Shown: one piece after another, positions 16,763 through 26,346 of the stretch
How the letters are laid out: the number at the start of each line of letters is the position of its first letter
How positions within the stretch are numbered: the stretch's first letter is position 1
DNA from: Chitinophaga vietnamensis
GTDB lineage: Bacteria > Bacteroidota > Bacteroidia > Chitinophagales > Chitinophagaceae
Reading direction: 5' to 3'
Length of the DNA: 64,000 nt
Assembly: GCF_902167635.1 (NCBI RefSeq)
Contig: NZ_CABHMS010000009.1
Coordinates: forward strand, 62,001 to 126,000
Translations under genes and position numbers: made by a program
Notes under the pieces: model-generated
Seen by the model: only the letters and a program-made list of their open reading frames with translations
Told to the model about the DNA's origin: nothing
Databases searched by the model: none

Positions 16763-18250
16763 TTATTCCGGCTTCCTTGTGCCGTTGTATAACGGATTTT
16801 GTTCCAGTGCTGTATTGCGGGCAATAGCAGCATCCGGGATAGGCAGCACATAGGCAGGATCATGTGCTTTGAGCCTGAACACCTGTGTGGTGACGGCATC
16901 TGGCATATAGATATGTTTGATGGAAGGCATACCATAGCGGCGGAGGTCCATCCAGCGGTGGTTTTCTTCCATGAACAGTTCCCTTCTGCGTTCTGTGCGG
17001 CACATCTGTAGCAGCGCATCGGCGGGGCCTATGGTCCAGGGCTGGAAAGCTGATTTATCAATCCTGTTTGCGCGCAGGGTGTTGAGGCTGGTCAATGCCT
17101 TACCAGCGGCGGCGGTATTGCCGGTGGCCTTGTATTGCTGGATGTACGCCTCTGCCCTGTTGAGATAGGCTTCCGCGCTGCGCCAGGAAATGCCATCAGC
17201 CGAATTCGAACTGTTGATTGTCATTTTTGACATTTGATAGTCCGGGGCAATCCATTGTTTCAGCACACCAGGAATAGGATTAAAGGTGATCAGCGTACGC
17301 AGATCGGAGCTATCGAAACAATTGACCAGGTCATGTGACACATCAAAGGTGAGCGACATCCCTGCCGGGCTATACTCAATGGAACTTGCATAGGTAAACA
17401 GGCTCTCGATGCAATTGGCGCCGGTAACCGGTTTGCCGGGATCCGGTGCGCCGCCCCAGGTGTTGAGGTCCATGAGCTGCGGGTGATACATGAGTACGAT
17501 ATCTGCATGTTGAATGGCCTTGTCCCATTTTTCCATATAGAGATAAATCCTGCTGGCCAGCAGATGCGCTGCCACAAAAGAAATGCGGTAAGGAGAGGTG
17601 TTGGATTTAACTTTATCCAGCAGATAGGTAGCACTGTCTATATCACTGCTGATCTGGTCATACACCTCCTTCACCGAATTTCTTGGCATGGGCGCATCCG
17701 TGAGGTTGGCAGATGTTCTGATGGGAATGCCCGGGCTTTTATCAGGCGTGGTGCTGGAATCATTGTATGGCTTTGCATAGAGGTTCACGAGCATAAAATG
17801 ATAGAATGCCCGCAATGCATATGCTTCTCCTTTGAACTGGTCTTTTTGTGTTTGTGAGCCTGTTGCATGATCGATGTATTGCAGCGTTACGTTAGCGCCC
17901 AGCAAGAGGTGATAATATTTTTCCCAGGTATTGAGCTGATCGCCAGCATAGCCTGCTGCGGCGGCCCTTGCAAAGAAATCAGGTTGCCATTGAAATATGG
18001 ATGAGGGAGTGATGCGATCAGAGAGGCTGACAGCATTTGCAGCACTTACATAACACTGAATGTCATCATCCAGAAAAAGTCTCCAGGTTTGAATAGCACT
18101 ATTCAGGCCCGGATAGCCATCCGAATATAATATCTCTCCATAATCGGCAGCTGATTTGGGCACCAGGTCGGTCTGGGAATATTCCTGCAGGAATTTTTTG
18201 CAAGACATCAAGCACAGGGCGCCTGCTATAACGATCAATATCTTTTTCAT
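16763..18250 (-). CDS. SusD/RagB family nutrient-binding lipoprotein
   Basis: The start at 18250 gives 495 residues and a lipobox (MKKILIVIAGALCLMSCKKFL, Cys17); the longer frame reaches back into the SusC gene. The body shows SusD hallmarks: four TPR-like helical pairs, the segment WEKYYHLLLGANVTLQYIDH, ALRAFYHFMLVNLYAKPYND, and the C-terminal RTERRRELFMEENHRWMDLRRYG. SusD proteins sit on the outer membrane as a lid of the SusC channel and hold the ligand. It follows SusC with 22 bases between them. The ligand cannot be told; no glycosidase gene accompanies the pair. Confidence 0.92.
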   Translation of the reverse strand: MKKILIVIAGALCLMSCKKFLQEYSQTDLVPKSAADYGEILYSDGYPGLNSAIQTWRLFLDDDIQCYVSAANAVSLSDRITPSSIFQWQPDFFARAAAAGYAGDQLNTWEKYYHLLLGANVTLQYIDHATGSQTQKDQFKGEAYALRAFYHFMLVNLYAKPYNDSSTTPDKSPGIPIRTSANLTDAPMPRNSVKEVYDQISSDIDSATYLLDKVKSNTSPYRISFVAAHLLASRIYLYMEKWDKAIQHADIVLMYHPQLMDLNTWGGAPDPGKPVTGANCIESLFTYASSIEYSPAGMSLTFDVSHDLVNCFDSSDLRTLITFNPIPGVLKQWIAPDYQMSKMTINSSNSADGISWRSAEAYLNRAEAYIQQYKATGNTAAAGKALTSLNTLRANRIDKSAFQPWTIGPADALLQMCRTERRRELFMEENHRWMDLRRYGMPSIKHIYMPDAVTTQVFRLKAHDPAYVLPIPDAAIARNTALEQNPLYNGTRKPE

Positions 18251-18272
18251 GTCAGCAATTTGAATGTTTATA

Positions 18273-21200
18273 TTAGAAAGCAGCACTGAGGGAGAACGCG
18301 TAGGTTCTGGCCATGGGCAAGGCATTATAGCCAGAATTAAAATCGCTGATCTCCGGATCTTGTCCATGCAATTGACGATTGGCGATCGTGAAAAGATTGC
18401 TCACATTAAAGCCCACCGTGATATTTTTCAAAGTTTTTGTTGCCAGATACCTGGTTGGAATAGTATAGTTCACGGCGAACGAATTGCAACGGAGGTAATT
18501 ATTGGTGATCGTTCTGATATCCGACAGGATGTAGGCCTGGTAAGGATTCACCCGGATATACTGTCCTGCTGTATTTGATGAGTTGATCTGCATGTAATAA
18601 GGCACATTCAACCAATTGCTGTAAGGAATATCACTGACGATACCCGGAATATTGGTTTTTGTTTCGTCGCCTGGTTTGCGCCAGCGGTCGAAATAAGTAA
18701 CAGGCACATTGGCGTATGGCGATGGCACAGAGTTATAATCACTGTTCAATACAAAGGGGCTGTTCAAGCGCTTGGTACTACCAAGGCTGAGATAGAAGCC
18801 GGCATTTACTGACAGTGATTTGTAGCGGAAAGTGGGCGAAAAACTCAGGTAAACCCTGGGTTCACTTTGTCCTGAATACACGAGGATATCATCGGGATTA
18901 TAAGTTTTGTTTTTCTGATCGAGCTTATCGAACAACGGAGTACCATCCGTATGGCTCAGGCCTGCAAACTTATAGGAATAGAAACCGCTCACAGGCCTGC
19001 CAGGCAAGTGTCCTGTGCCATCAAACAAATTGAAAAAAGCAGGCTGGCTTACGGTACTTGCCAGCTTGCTCATCGTTCTTGAAGCCGATGCCGTAATGGA
19101 GAGCTCCGTATTGGGCCTTCTTATCGGCACTACTGTCGCGGACAGTTCCCATCCGCTGCCATCTATTACGCCCTTGTTTCTGTACATCGAGTTCATACCG
19201 TATTCATATGGGATCGTGACGTTGTCCAGCAGGTCTACGGAGTGTTTAGTGTAGTAGTCAAACGCTACTGAAAGACGGTTATCAAAGAAGCCGATCACAC
19301 CACCGGCATCCCATTGAGTGGTTTTTTCCCAACGCAGATCCGGATAAGGCAGTGTTTTGATGTGCAGGTAGGGCATCTGTGTACGGGCATTGTCAACATT
19401 GCTGCCGTTATAACCGGCTATCAGGTTAGGCCCCACTGAAGTCACGGCATTTCCTTGTGTGCCATAGGAAGACTTCAGCTGTAATGCGCTGATCCCCTTG
19501 GTGGGAAACCATTTCTCCGCGGATACATTCCATTGCCCGGAGAGGGTCCAGGTGGGCAGGAACCTGGAATTGGTGTACTGGCCAAAACGGTTGGTACCAT
19601 CTGCCCTGATCGAGCCATACAAGGTATAGCGATTGGCCATGTTGTAGGCTGCCGTTGCAAAAATACCTACCCTATTGTTACGCGTGTCCAGCAGTGAATT
19701 GTAATTGATATATTTTCTGCCATTATCAGAAGCAAAGAAGGTTTTTCCTCTTTCCGGGAAATACCCGGCCTGGATAGAAGTAGATCCATCTGCCTTGGTG
19801 GAACTTATTTCTTCATTTAAACTAACGCTGAACAGGTCGCGGTCCTTGAACAGGCCAAGGCTATAATCAATGCTGTTGGTGATAGACAAGGTAACCCCGC
19901 GTTGATTGTTAGCAGTCAGCACACCGCCGGCAGGTAAATAGGATAGTTTGATATACTCTTCAGTGGGCGTCCAGTCCAGGTTCCATTGACGTTGCTTGGC
20001 AGCTGCATAAGACTGCTGATCAAAACCTGTTTGCCCTTCTGCGCTATTGATCACGGCACTGGCATTACTGCGCAGGCTCAGCCCCCTCAACAATTTGTAT
20101 TCGAGTTGTACAGCCATTGCCGTGTTCTGTGTTTTGGCGTTGTTGAAAGTATGCTGCAGATCATTCAACATATTAAACTGAAGCGGCGGATTGATGACAG
20201 GCCTCAGCTGCTGGCCTTGCCCTAACACTTCGCCATTCACCACTAAACCGCGCGACAGTGGATAGAATACATCAGGACTAAAGCCCCGGTTGGTTTGTAT
20301 CGCATAGGCCAATGGAGATATTGTGGGATAAAAGCTGTTGATCTCTTTATAGTTTTCCTGCAGGGATACATAAATATTCAGTTTCTTGCCCAGCTGGGTC
20401 TGCAAGTTGAATAATGCGCCATAACCTTTGTTGTTATCGCCGACAGCGCTGGACTTACTATCAGCATAGCTCAGCGAAACACGATAGGTAGTTTTACCTA
20501 CCCCACCGCTCATGGCCAGGTTGTGTTGCATGCTGACTGCATCCCGAAATAATAATTTGAACCAGTCTGTATTACGTGTTTCCATCTGCCCCACCTTGGC
20601 GTTAAACTCCGCTTCTGTGATCTGCCTTGCATACAAGGCACGCAGCAAGCCTTCATAAGAAACGGTTTCAGGGAATCCGCTAAATTGGTCAGAGAAAGTA
20701 GCGCCATCTTCCTGCAGCTGCCTGGAAAGCTCCACGCGCTGCTTTGAGTTCATGAGGTTGAGACGATTATAATTAGGGCGTTGCTGAAACGAGCAATTCG
20801 TATTGTAGCTGATCTGCAAGGGGCCGGCCTTTCCCATCTTGGTGGTCACCACGATCACCCCGTTGGCAGCGCGCGTACCATAGATAGAAGTGGCGGCCGC
20901 ATCTTTCAGGAAGGTGATGCTTTCCACATCATAAGGGCTCAAACCACTGATAGCATTACCCATCAGGTCAAAGTTGGATTGTGCGACGCCCGCGCCATCG
21001 ATCAGGTTATTGACGATCGCATTGGAGAGCTCTACTGGTTCGGGGCGGATCACGCCATCTACCACCCACAGCGGGGAAGCGTTACCCAGCAAAGTGGAGG
21101 TTCCCCTGATACGCAGTTTAGGCTTGGCATTCACGCCACCGGAAGTATTCAGTACCATCAGGCCAGGCACCTTGCCCTGCAACATTTTATCGATGGTAGG

Positions 21201-21941
21201 CATACCTGGTTGCATCATTTCCGCAGCAGTGAGTTTGGTAACAGCGCCGGTAAACAAGCGTGGGTCCATCTTCTGGTAACCATTTACAATCACTTCTTTT
21301 ATCCCCTGTGCAACGGTATCCATTTTAAAAACCAACGGCGATGCTACGTCCTTACCAATCTTGTAAGTGATCGTTTTCATACCAACGCGTGAAAGGCTGA
21401 TCTGCTCATTCACCCAGGGGATGAGCAGAAACGTGCCATCCGCCTGAGTGACTGTCATCTCTTTGGAAGTAAGGCCCTGAATACTTACGCCCGACAAAGG
21501 GTTGCCGTTGTTGTCAGTAACGCGGCCCTGTATCACTCTTCCTTCTTTATTCTTCCCTGTTTTTCTGTCGGTTTCGTAGATCACTACCCCTTGCATGGCT
21601 ACACTGAAAGACAGGCCCGTATTGGCTAATACCTGTTTCAGCAAGGCTTCCAGCGTTACGTTATCCATTTTCACCGTAACGGCCGGCTGGCGGTCGATCA
21701 CCTCCGTATTGTAAGTGAAACGCACTTTCGTTTTTTCACGGATGTCTTTCAACACCTTGCTCAATGGTGCATGATTGGCTTCGTACGATATTCGTTTCGA
21801 CAAGATCTCCTGATCGGCATTATCCTGTGCATATAAACCGGTAGCGGTGTGCAACAGTAAAAGCAATAGCAGCAAGGGACCATACAAGACAAAGCTTTTC
21901 ACCTCCTTCCCAAGGAAGGATCGCGCGGTTAGTTTTCTCAT
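18273..21941 (-). CDS. SusC/RagA TonB-linked outer membrane transporter with STN domain
   Basis: The protein has about 1222 residues. A signal sequence is followed by an STN (secretin/TonB short N-terminal) domain (LSKRISYEANHAPLSKVLKDI and YNTEVIDRQPAVTVKMDNV), a carboxypeptidase-like beta domain (VIQGRVTDNNGNPLSGVSIQGL), a TonB plug (MQPGMPTIDKMLQGKVPGL and GTRAANGVIVVTTKMG) and a large beta-barrel ending in SLSAAF. The STN domain implies signalling to FecR, whose gene lies 71 bases upstream. The start at 21941 is preferred to 21971, as the signal then begins near the Met. It imports its ligand with TonB energy; the ligand is unknown. Confidence 0.93.
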   Translation of the reverse strand: MRKLTARSFLGKEVKSFVLYGPLLLLLLLLHTATGLYAQDNADQEILSKRISYEANHAPLSKVLKDIREKTKVRFTYNTEVIDRQPAVTVKMDNVTLEALLKQVLANTGLSFSVAMQGVVIYETDRKTGKNKEGRVIQGRVTDNNGNPLSGVSIQGLTSKEMTVTQADGTFLLIPWVNEQISLSRVGMKTITYKIGKDVASPLVFKMDTVAQGIKEVIVNGYQKMDPRLFTGAVTKLTAAEMMQPGMPTIDKMLQGKVPGLMVLNTSGGVNAKPKLRIRGTSTLLGNASPLWVVDGVIRPEPVELSNAIVNNLIDGAGVAQSNFDLMGNAISGLSPYDVESITFLKDAAATSIYGTRAANGVIVVTTKMGKAGPLQISYNTNCSFQQRPNYNRLNLMNSKQRVELSRQLQEDGATFSDQFSGFPETVSYEGLLRALYARQITEAEFNAKVGQMETRNTDWFKLLFRDAVSMQHNLAMSGGVGKTTYRVSLSYADSKSSAVGDNNKGYGALFNLQTQLGKKLNIYVSLQENYKEINSFYPTISPLAYAIQTNRGFSPDVFYPLSRGLVVNGEVLGQGQQLRPVINPPLQFNMLNDLQHTFNNAKTQNTAMAVQLEYKLLRGLSLRSNASAVINSAEGQTGFDQQSYAAAKQRQWNLDWTPTEEYIKLSYLPAGGVLTANNQRGVTLSITNSIDYSLGLFKDRDLFSVSLNEEISSTKADGSTSIQAGYFPERGKTFFASDNGRKYINYNSLLDTRNNRVGIFATAAYNMANRYTLYGSIRADGTNRFGQYTNSRFLPTWTLSGQWNVSAEKWFPTKGISALQLKSSYGTQGNAVTSVGPNLIAGYNGSNVDNARTQMPYLHIKTLPYPDLRWEKTTQWDAGGVIGFFDNRLSVAFDYYTKHSVDLLDNVTIPYEYGMNSMYRNKGVIDGSGWELSATVVPIRRPNTELSITASASRTMSKLASTVSQPAFFNLFDGTGHLPGRPVSGFYSYKFAGLSHTDGTPLFDKLDQKNKTYNPDDILVYSGQSEPRVYLSFSPTFRYKSLSVNAGFYLSLGSTKRLNSPFVLNSDYNSVPSPYANVPVTYFDRWRKPGDETKTNIPGIVSDIPYSNWLNVPYYMQINSSNTAGQYIRVNPYQAYILSDIRTITNNYLRCNSFAVNYTIPTRYLATKTLKNITVGFNVSNLFTIANRQLHGQDPEISDFNSGYNALPMARTYAFSLSAAF

Positions 21942-22012
21942 TTTGGTTGATATTATGGTTTGGCCAGGCAACGGACAAATTGCCTGTGATCTACATGACG
22001 GCTGATCTTTTA

Positions 22013-23146
22013 TTATTTACTATTACTGTTATTTTTCATTGTTACATGTACGGTTCTATCTTCCACTCTAAATTGAATATCGTTACTGCTCCGGTTGATC
22101 TGTGTCAGCACATCCTGTAAATAGGAAGGCTTGTGCATGCCCAATGTGAATCTCATTTTTCCCGCGGCGGGATCATCGAATATAAAGTTGTAATCGTAGT
22201 TGCGCGATAATACTTTGGCGATATCCGTGAGTGGCGCATCATCGAAGAACAGTTCCCCGTCTTTCCAGGCGGTGTACATGTTTACATCAACAGCATGCTT
22301 GCTCAGGGCGTCCTTGCCGGAAACAGATTGTTCCCCTTCCTGCAACACCACCTGATCGTTGTTGACAGTCACCAGCAGCTTACCATTGGCGAGGGTGGTC
22401 ACTACATCCATTTCATAGGTATTCACATTGAAAGCTGTTCCCAGTACTTTCATCGACACTTTCCCTGCATGCACAATAAATGGCCGTTGCGGATCCTGTG
22501 CCACGTCGAAAAATGCTTCTCCCGTTACATACACCTCACGTGTGCTGCCACTGAATGTTTCAGCGTAAACGATCGTGGTGGCAGCATTCAGCGACACATT
22601 GGTACCATCGGATAATTGCAGGCCGTATTGACGGCCCGCAGGTACATGGAGCGTATCCTGCACAGGCGCTGCCTCATGGCTGTTATTTTTCGTATAGGTG
22701 ATAAGGGTAGAATCGGATTGTATCTGCGCGCCGGCAGTTTGTGCTATCTTTTGTTCGCTGGCGCCGAGGGTGAATATGTTGCCGCCATGCTTCAGCGTTA
22801 CATTGCCGGATGGCGTGGCGGTGGCCAGTTCGCTGCGATGATGCCTGCGCCAGGGCGCCAGCATCCATATTCCGGCGCCGATGGTGAGCACCAGTAATGC
22901 GGCCACGAGCTGCCTTACGATCACCATACGGCGGATGCGGCGCTGTTCTCTTGCTGCTACAAATCTCTCCCATCCGGCGTCTTCAGAGAATTTACCTGCA
23001 TGTAACCTTGCCTGCATTTCCCTGGCGGCAGCCAGCATCCCCCGCTCCTCTTCATTGAGCGACTCCGGGGCAGCGTTGCCATCCAGGACTTCCAACAGCT
23101 TGTCCCAGTCTATCCGTATATCATCATTATCGTTTGTATGCATCAT
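22013..23146 (-). CDS. FecR-family anti-sigma factor
   Basis: This 377-residue protein has a cytoplasmic N-terminus with an ECF-binding FecR_N-like helix set (about 10-75), one transmembrane helix (RQLVAALLVLTIGAGIWML, about 85-105), and a periplasmic FecR domain. Its core is YVTGEAFFDVAQDPQRPFIVHAGKVSMKVLGTAFNVNTY (split here for length: the block lies at about 212-255). A C-terminal STN-like domain follows (DIAKVLSRNYDYNFIF). It keeps the sigma factor inactive until the STN domain of SusC signals. It sits between the sigma gene and susC, with 24 bases to the first. Confidence 0.92.
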   Translation of the reverse strand: MMHTNDNDDIRIDWDKLLEVLDGNAAPESLNEEERGMLAAAREMQARLHAGKFSEDAGWERFVAAREQRRIRRMVIVRQLVAALLVLTIGAGIWMLAPWRRHHRSELATATPSGNVTLKHGGNIFTLGASEQKIAQTAGAQIQSDSTLITYTKNNSHEAAPVQDTLHVPAGRQYGLQLSDGTNVSLNAATTIVYAETFSGSTREVYVTGEAFFDVAQDPQRPFIVHAGKVSMKVLGTAFNVNTYEMDVVTTLANGKLLVTVNNDQVVLQEGEQSVSGKDALSKHAVDVNMYTAWKDGELFFDDAPLTDIAKVLSRNYDYNFIFDDPAAGKMRFTLGMHKPSYLQDVLTQINRSSNDIQFRVEDRTVHVTMKNNSNSK

Positions 23147-23170
23147 AACTTATAATTAGGGCAAACAATT

Positions 23171-23740
23171 TTAAAAAAGGGTGAAGGAAGTAAGTAATTT
23201 GAAAAATAAAATCAGGAAAGCCGCTTTTATCATCCAGCCGCACTCTTTCCTTAAAAACTGCAAAGCCAGTTTGATCTGTGTTTTTACCGTGTTGATGGAA
23301 ATGCCGAGCGTATCGGCGATATCCTTGTATTTCAGGCCGTCGCGGTTACTGAGCAGGAATATGCGGCGCCTTTGTTCCGGCAGGCGGGCAATGGCATCCC
23401 ATAGCGCTTTATTACGCTTCTCCTCATCGGTATATTCCTCTCCTGGAAAATATTTTATCAGTTCTTCTATCAAATGAACCTCCTGTAAAGTTGTTTTACC
23501 GGATTTTTTGAGATAATTAAGGGACGCATTACGGATAGCGCGAACGGCATAACTCTTGAAGTTATGCGTGATGTGCAGCACTTCCCGCTTGCTCCAGCAA
23601 TAGAGAAAAAAATCCTGCACGATGTCCATGGCGGCATCTTCATCTTCCACCATATAATACGCGATCGTGCACAAAAATTTATAGTGAAGCCTGAACTGCT
23701 CCTCAAAAGAAACGGCTTCTACAGATCCTGGTTGACGCAT
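23171..23740 (-). CDS. ECF sigma factor of the FecR/SusC system
   Basis: The start chosen is Met at 23740 (MRQPGSVEAVSFEEQFRLHY), giving 189 residues, the usual length. The frame continues to 23827, but the extra 29 residues do not look like sigma region 2. Region 2 is at about 14-75 (YMVEDEDAAMDIVQDFFLYCWSK), region 4 at about 115-165 with the helix-turn-helix YKDIADTLGISINTVKTQIKLALQFL. The C-terminus is hydrophobic (AAFLILFFKLL), a feature of this FecR-linked group. It probably drives transcription of the SusC/SusD genes. It stands first in the sigma-fecR-susC-susD order. Confidence 0.88.
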   Translation of the reverse strand: MRQPGSVEAVSFEEQFRLHYKFLCTIAYYMVEDEDAAMDIVQDFFLYCWSKREVLHITHNFKSYAVRAIRNASLNYLKKSGKTTLQEVHLIEELIKYFPGEEYTDEEKRNKALWDAIARLPEQRRRIFLLSNRDGLKYKDIADTLGISINTVKTQIKLALQFLRKECGWMIKAAFLILFFKLLTSFTLF

Positions 23741-23929
23741 AGTGCACTTTGTATCTTCATTGTTTCCCGTACAAAGTATTGATAAATCCGGAATTATTTC
23801 CATCGATGGTAGCCAGCTGTTTTCCAAATAACTCTTAATTTATATATATAGGCTGGTTGTTCTTTCTTGTAAAAGATAAGACAACAGGGAGACGAAAACG
23901 GGTGAAGCCTCCCGCGCTTTTTTTTGGAT

Positions 23930-23937
23930 TATCTTTG
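23930..23937 (+). promoter_or_regulatory. -7 element next to the helicase start codon
   Basis: TATCTTTG matches TAnnTTTG and ends four bases before the ATG at 23942. Transcription would begin at or next to the start codon, which suggests a leaderless or very short leader mRNA and rules out the upstream ATG at 23924. No clear -33 element is visible. Confidence 0.45.
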
Positions 23938-23941
23938 CGCG

Positions 23942-25846
23942 ATGGATTATTTCAAGAAGCTGCTTGACCTATTAAAGACAGAACGGGAAGAAGACCGGCG
24001 CGCCTACCAGGAACTGACAGAACGCTCTTCTGTAGCGGATCGCAGGGCCAATGGCCTTAGCTGGTACCCTATCGCCATCCGTGGCTCCGAGATGAGCCGC
24101 GGCGATTACCTCACCGTAGAAGTAGAACGCACCACCCATCATGATATCCCGCACCAGCTGCGTTTCGGCGTGGCGGCAGTATTGTTCTCCAACCACGACC
24201 GCCAGCAGGACCAGGTAGCGGGTGTGATCACCCATCAGAGCGGCAACCGCCTGAAGATCACGCTGCGCACCGACGAGCTGCCGGAATGGGCCAGTAACGG
24301 CAAACTGGGCATCGACCTGCTCTTCGACGATAACAGTTACGACGAAATGCAGCACGCGCTGAAACAGGCCACAGCGCTGAAAGACAAGCCCGCGGAGGGC
24401 CGCCTCATCAGGGTGCTCACCGGCGAAGCCGCTCCCGCCTTCCGGGATGATATCCCCGCATTCACGCATCCACGGCTCAATGCCTCGCAACAGGCCGCCG
24501 TACAAAAAATATTATCCGCCAATGATGTGGCCATCGTACATGGCCCTCCCGGCACCGGTAAAACCACCACGCTGGTACAGGCCATCAAAGCCCTGATCCG
24601 GCAGTCGCCGCAACAGGTGCTCGTAGTGGCGCCCAGTAATACCGCCGTAGACCTGCTCAGCGAAAAGCTCGCTGAAGAAGGCCTCAACGTGTTGCGCGTA
24701 GGCAACCCTGCCCGCGTATCCGACAGGCTCATGGCCCTCACCCTCGATAGCAAAATGTCGGAACACACCAGCACGAAGGAGATCAGCCGACTGAAGAAGC
24801 AGGCCAACGAATTCAGGAACATGGCCCACAAATACAAACGCAACTTCGGCAAGGCAGAAAGAGAACAACGCAAAGCCCTCTTTGATGAAGCCCGCAATAT
24901 CATGAAGGCGGTAGAAAATACCGAACAGTATGTTATTGACGATGTGATCTCGAAAGCACAGGTGATCACCGCCACATTGGTAGGCGCCAACCACTATACC
25001 GTGCGTAACCTGAAATACCAGACGGTTGTGATCGACGAGGCCGGCCAGGCGCTGGAACCCGGCTGCTGGATACCCATCCTGAAAGGAGAGAAAGTGATAT
25101 TGGCGGGAGATCATTGCCAGCTGTCGCCCACCATCAAATCTACCGAGGCCGCACAGCAGGGCCTGGCTACTACCCTGCTTGAAAAATGCGCCACCCGGTA
25201 TCCGGAAGCAGTAGTGCTGCTGGAAGAACAATACCGCATGCATGCCGATATCATGGGCTATTCATCGCGCATCTTTTATGCCGACAAACTCAGAGCGCAC
25301 GCCTCTGTAGCCGGCCATCTGCTGCATGCCGCCGATACGCCGCTGTCATTCATCGATACCGCCGGCTGTGGCTTTGAAGAGCAATCCGAAGGCACCAGCA
25401 CCACCAACCCGGAAGAAGCGGCCTTCCTCTTCCGCCACCTCAGCCGGATGGCAGCGGAACTGAGCCAGCATTACAGCAGCGCCGATTTCCCTACCATCGC
25501 GGTGATCTCTCCCTATAAACAACAGATACAGGTACTGAAAGAACAGCTGGAACACGCCCCAGCCCTGCATCCTTACGGCGACAAGATATCCGTTAATACC
25601 ATCGACAGTTTCCAGGGACAGGAACGCGATATCGTATACATCAGCATGACGAGAAGCAATGCCGACAATAAAATCGGCTTCCTTTCGGAGATACGCCGCA
25701 TGAACGTAGCCATGACGCGGGCCCGCAAGAAACTGGTCGTAATCGGCGATAGCGCTACGCTGTCGCAACTCCCGTTCTATGCGGATTTCATCAGTTATAC
25801 CGAGCAGCGGAATGCGTATCAGAGTGCCTGGGAATTTGCAGAGTAA
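23942..25846 (+). CDS. SF1 DNA/RNA helicase (IGHMBP2/Upf1-like)
   Basis: The start at 23942 gives 634 residues; the in-frame ATG at 23924 lies before the -7 promoter element. An N-terminal beta-rich domain (about 20-140) is followed by two RecA-like domains. Motif I is GPPGTGKTTTL, motif Ia VVAPSNTAVDLL, motif II VIDEAGQA, motif III GDHCQLSPT, motif IV/V EEQYRMH and TIDSFQGQERDIV, and motif VI VAMTRARKKL. These are the full set for Upf1-like SF1B helicases that move 5' to 3'. The cellular role in bacteria is not settled; repair or RNA handling is possible. It stands alone and is GC-rich like core genes. Confidence 0.88.
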   Translation: MDYFKKLLDLLKTEREEDRRAYQELTERSSVADRRANGLSWYPIAIRGSEMSRGDYLTVEVERTTHHDIPHQLRFGVAAVLFSNHDRQQDQVAGVITHQSGNRLKITLRTDELPEWASNGKLGIDLLFDDNSYDEMQHALKQATALKDKPAEGRLIRVLTGEAAPAFRDDIPAFTHPRLNASQQAAVQKILSANDVAIVHGPPGTGKTTTLVQAIKALIRQSPQQVLVVAPSNTAVDLLSEKLAEEGLNVLRVGNPARVSDRLMALTLDSKMSEHTSTKEISRLKKQANEFRNMAHKYKRNFGKAEREQRKALFDEARNIMKAVENTEQYVIDDVISKAQVITATLVGANHYTVRNLKYQTVVIDEAGQALEPGCWIPILKGEKVILAGDHCQLSPTIKSTEAAQQGLATTLLEKCATRYPEAVVLLEEQYRMHADIMGYSSRIFYADKLRAHASVAGHLLHAADTPLSFIDTAGCGFEEQSEGTSTTNPEEAAFLFRHLSRMAAELSQHYSSADFPTIAVISPYKQQIQVLKEQLEHAPALHPYGDKISVNTIDSFQGQERDIVYISMTRSNADNKIGFLSEIRRMNVAMTRARKKLVVIGDSATLSQLPFYADFISYTEQRNAYQSAWEFAE

Positions 25847-25889
25847 TGCGGCTATATTGCGGCAATTTTCAAATTTTCTTCAAAAAAAA

Positions 25890-25920
25890 TTTGGTGAAAT
25901 CCTTTGTGTGCTTATCTTTG
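25890..25920 (+). promoter_or_regulatory. Bacteroidota-type promoter of the second tRNA-Leu
   Basis: TTTG at 25890-25893 and TATCTTTG at 25913-25920 are 19 bases apart, the same layout as the promoter of the first tRNA-Leu. The predicted start is near 25927, about 16 bases before the tRNA. Confidence 0.78.
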
Positions 25921-25942
25921 CACCCCTGACACATCAAAAGAT

Positions 25943-26029
25943 GCCCAGATGGCGAAATTGGTAGACGCACTGTGTTCAGGTCGCAGCGCCTGCAAGGGTG
26001 TGCTGGTTCGAATCCAGTTCTGGGCACCA
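25943..26029 (+). tRNA. tRNA-Leu (anticodon CAG), second copy
   Basis: The acceptor stem is GCCCAGA with TCTGGGC, the anticodon arm CTGTG-TTCAGGT-CGCAG, and the T arm GCTGG-TTCGAAT-CCAGT. All are identical to the copy at 375. The only changes are in the long variable arm: GCCT/GGGT here, GTTC/GGAT there, which keep the pairing. Here a CCA end follows the discriminator base (26027-26029). The AT-rich lasso cluster lies directly downstream. Confidence 0.95.
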
Positions 26030-26066
26030 AAAAGGCTTGTAAGTTAAAACTTGCAAGCCTTTTTCT
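26030..26066 (+). terminator. Terminator after tRNA-Leu; left copy of a flanking repeat
   Basis: The stem GGCTTGTAAGTT with AACTTGCAAGCC is flanked by A and T runs and ends the tRNA transcript. A copy with one difference lies in the same orientation at 33505-33541, on the other side of the lasso cluster. Confidence 0.8.
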
Positions 26067-26143
26067 TTTAAAGCATCATATGAAACCTTCATTGAGCACA
26101 TCTATTATTGATCATTTATCGTAAGTTAAAATAAATGACATAA

Positions 26144-26335
26144 GTGTCTGTCCAAAACGCCTTAAAAATAATACAGCAGTACAGAGAGCAGGAACGCGAA
26201 GATTGTCAGGTCCCTTTAACGCTTGAAGATATCGTTGATATGTCTGTCGAAGAAAATCTCCCTTTTTCTTTAGAAGAACTTAAGAAAGCTTTCCAGATTG
26301 ATTGGGATATGCGTTGGCTTAAGTATTCCTGGTAA
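26144..26335 (+). CDS. Nif11-like small protein
   Basis: This 63-residue protein starts at GTG (an ATG at 26135 is closed by a stop after two codons). The sequence fits the Nif11 pattern: an ALKIIQQYREQ helix, then LTLEDIVDMSVEENLPFSLEELKKAF and the closing DWDMRWLKY. Nif11 domains serve as leader peptides of RiPPs in cyanobacteria and others. Here almost nothing follows the domain, and there is only one Cys (Cys21), so it has no obvious core. It lies 11 bases before the nucleotidyltransferase gene and is convergent to the lasso operon. A small accessory or regulatory role is equally possible. Confidence 0.6.
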   Translation: MSVQNALKIIQQYREQEREDCQVPLTLEDIVDMSVEENLPFSLEELKKAFQIDWDMRWLKYSW

Positions 26336-26346
26336 CACATTTTTGT

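Noticed and set aside
23741-23827. N-terminal extension of the FecR-linked sigma factor
   Set aside because: The 29 extra residues do not resemble sigma region 1 or 2 and make the protein longer than its relatives, although the start cannot be fixed with certainty.
24512-25243. A 243-codon open frame opposite the helicase gene
   Set aside because: It lies wholly within an intact SF1 helicase gene and encodes no recognisable protein.
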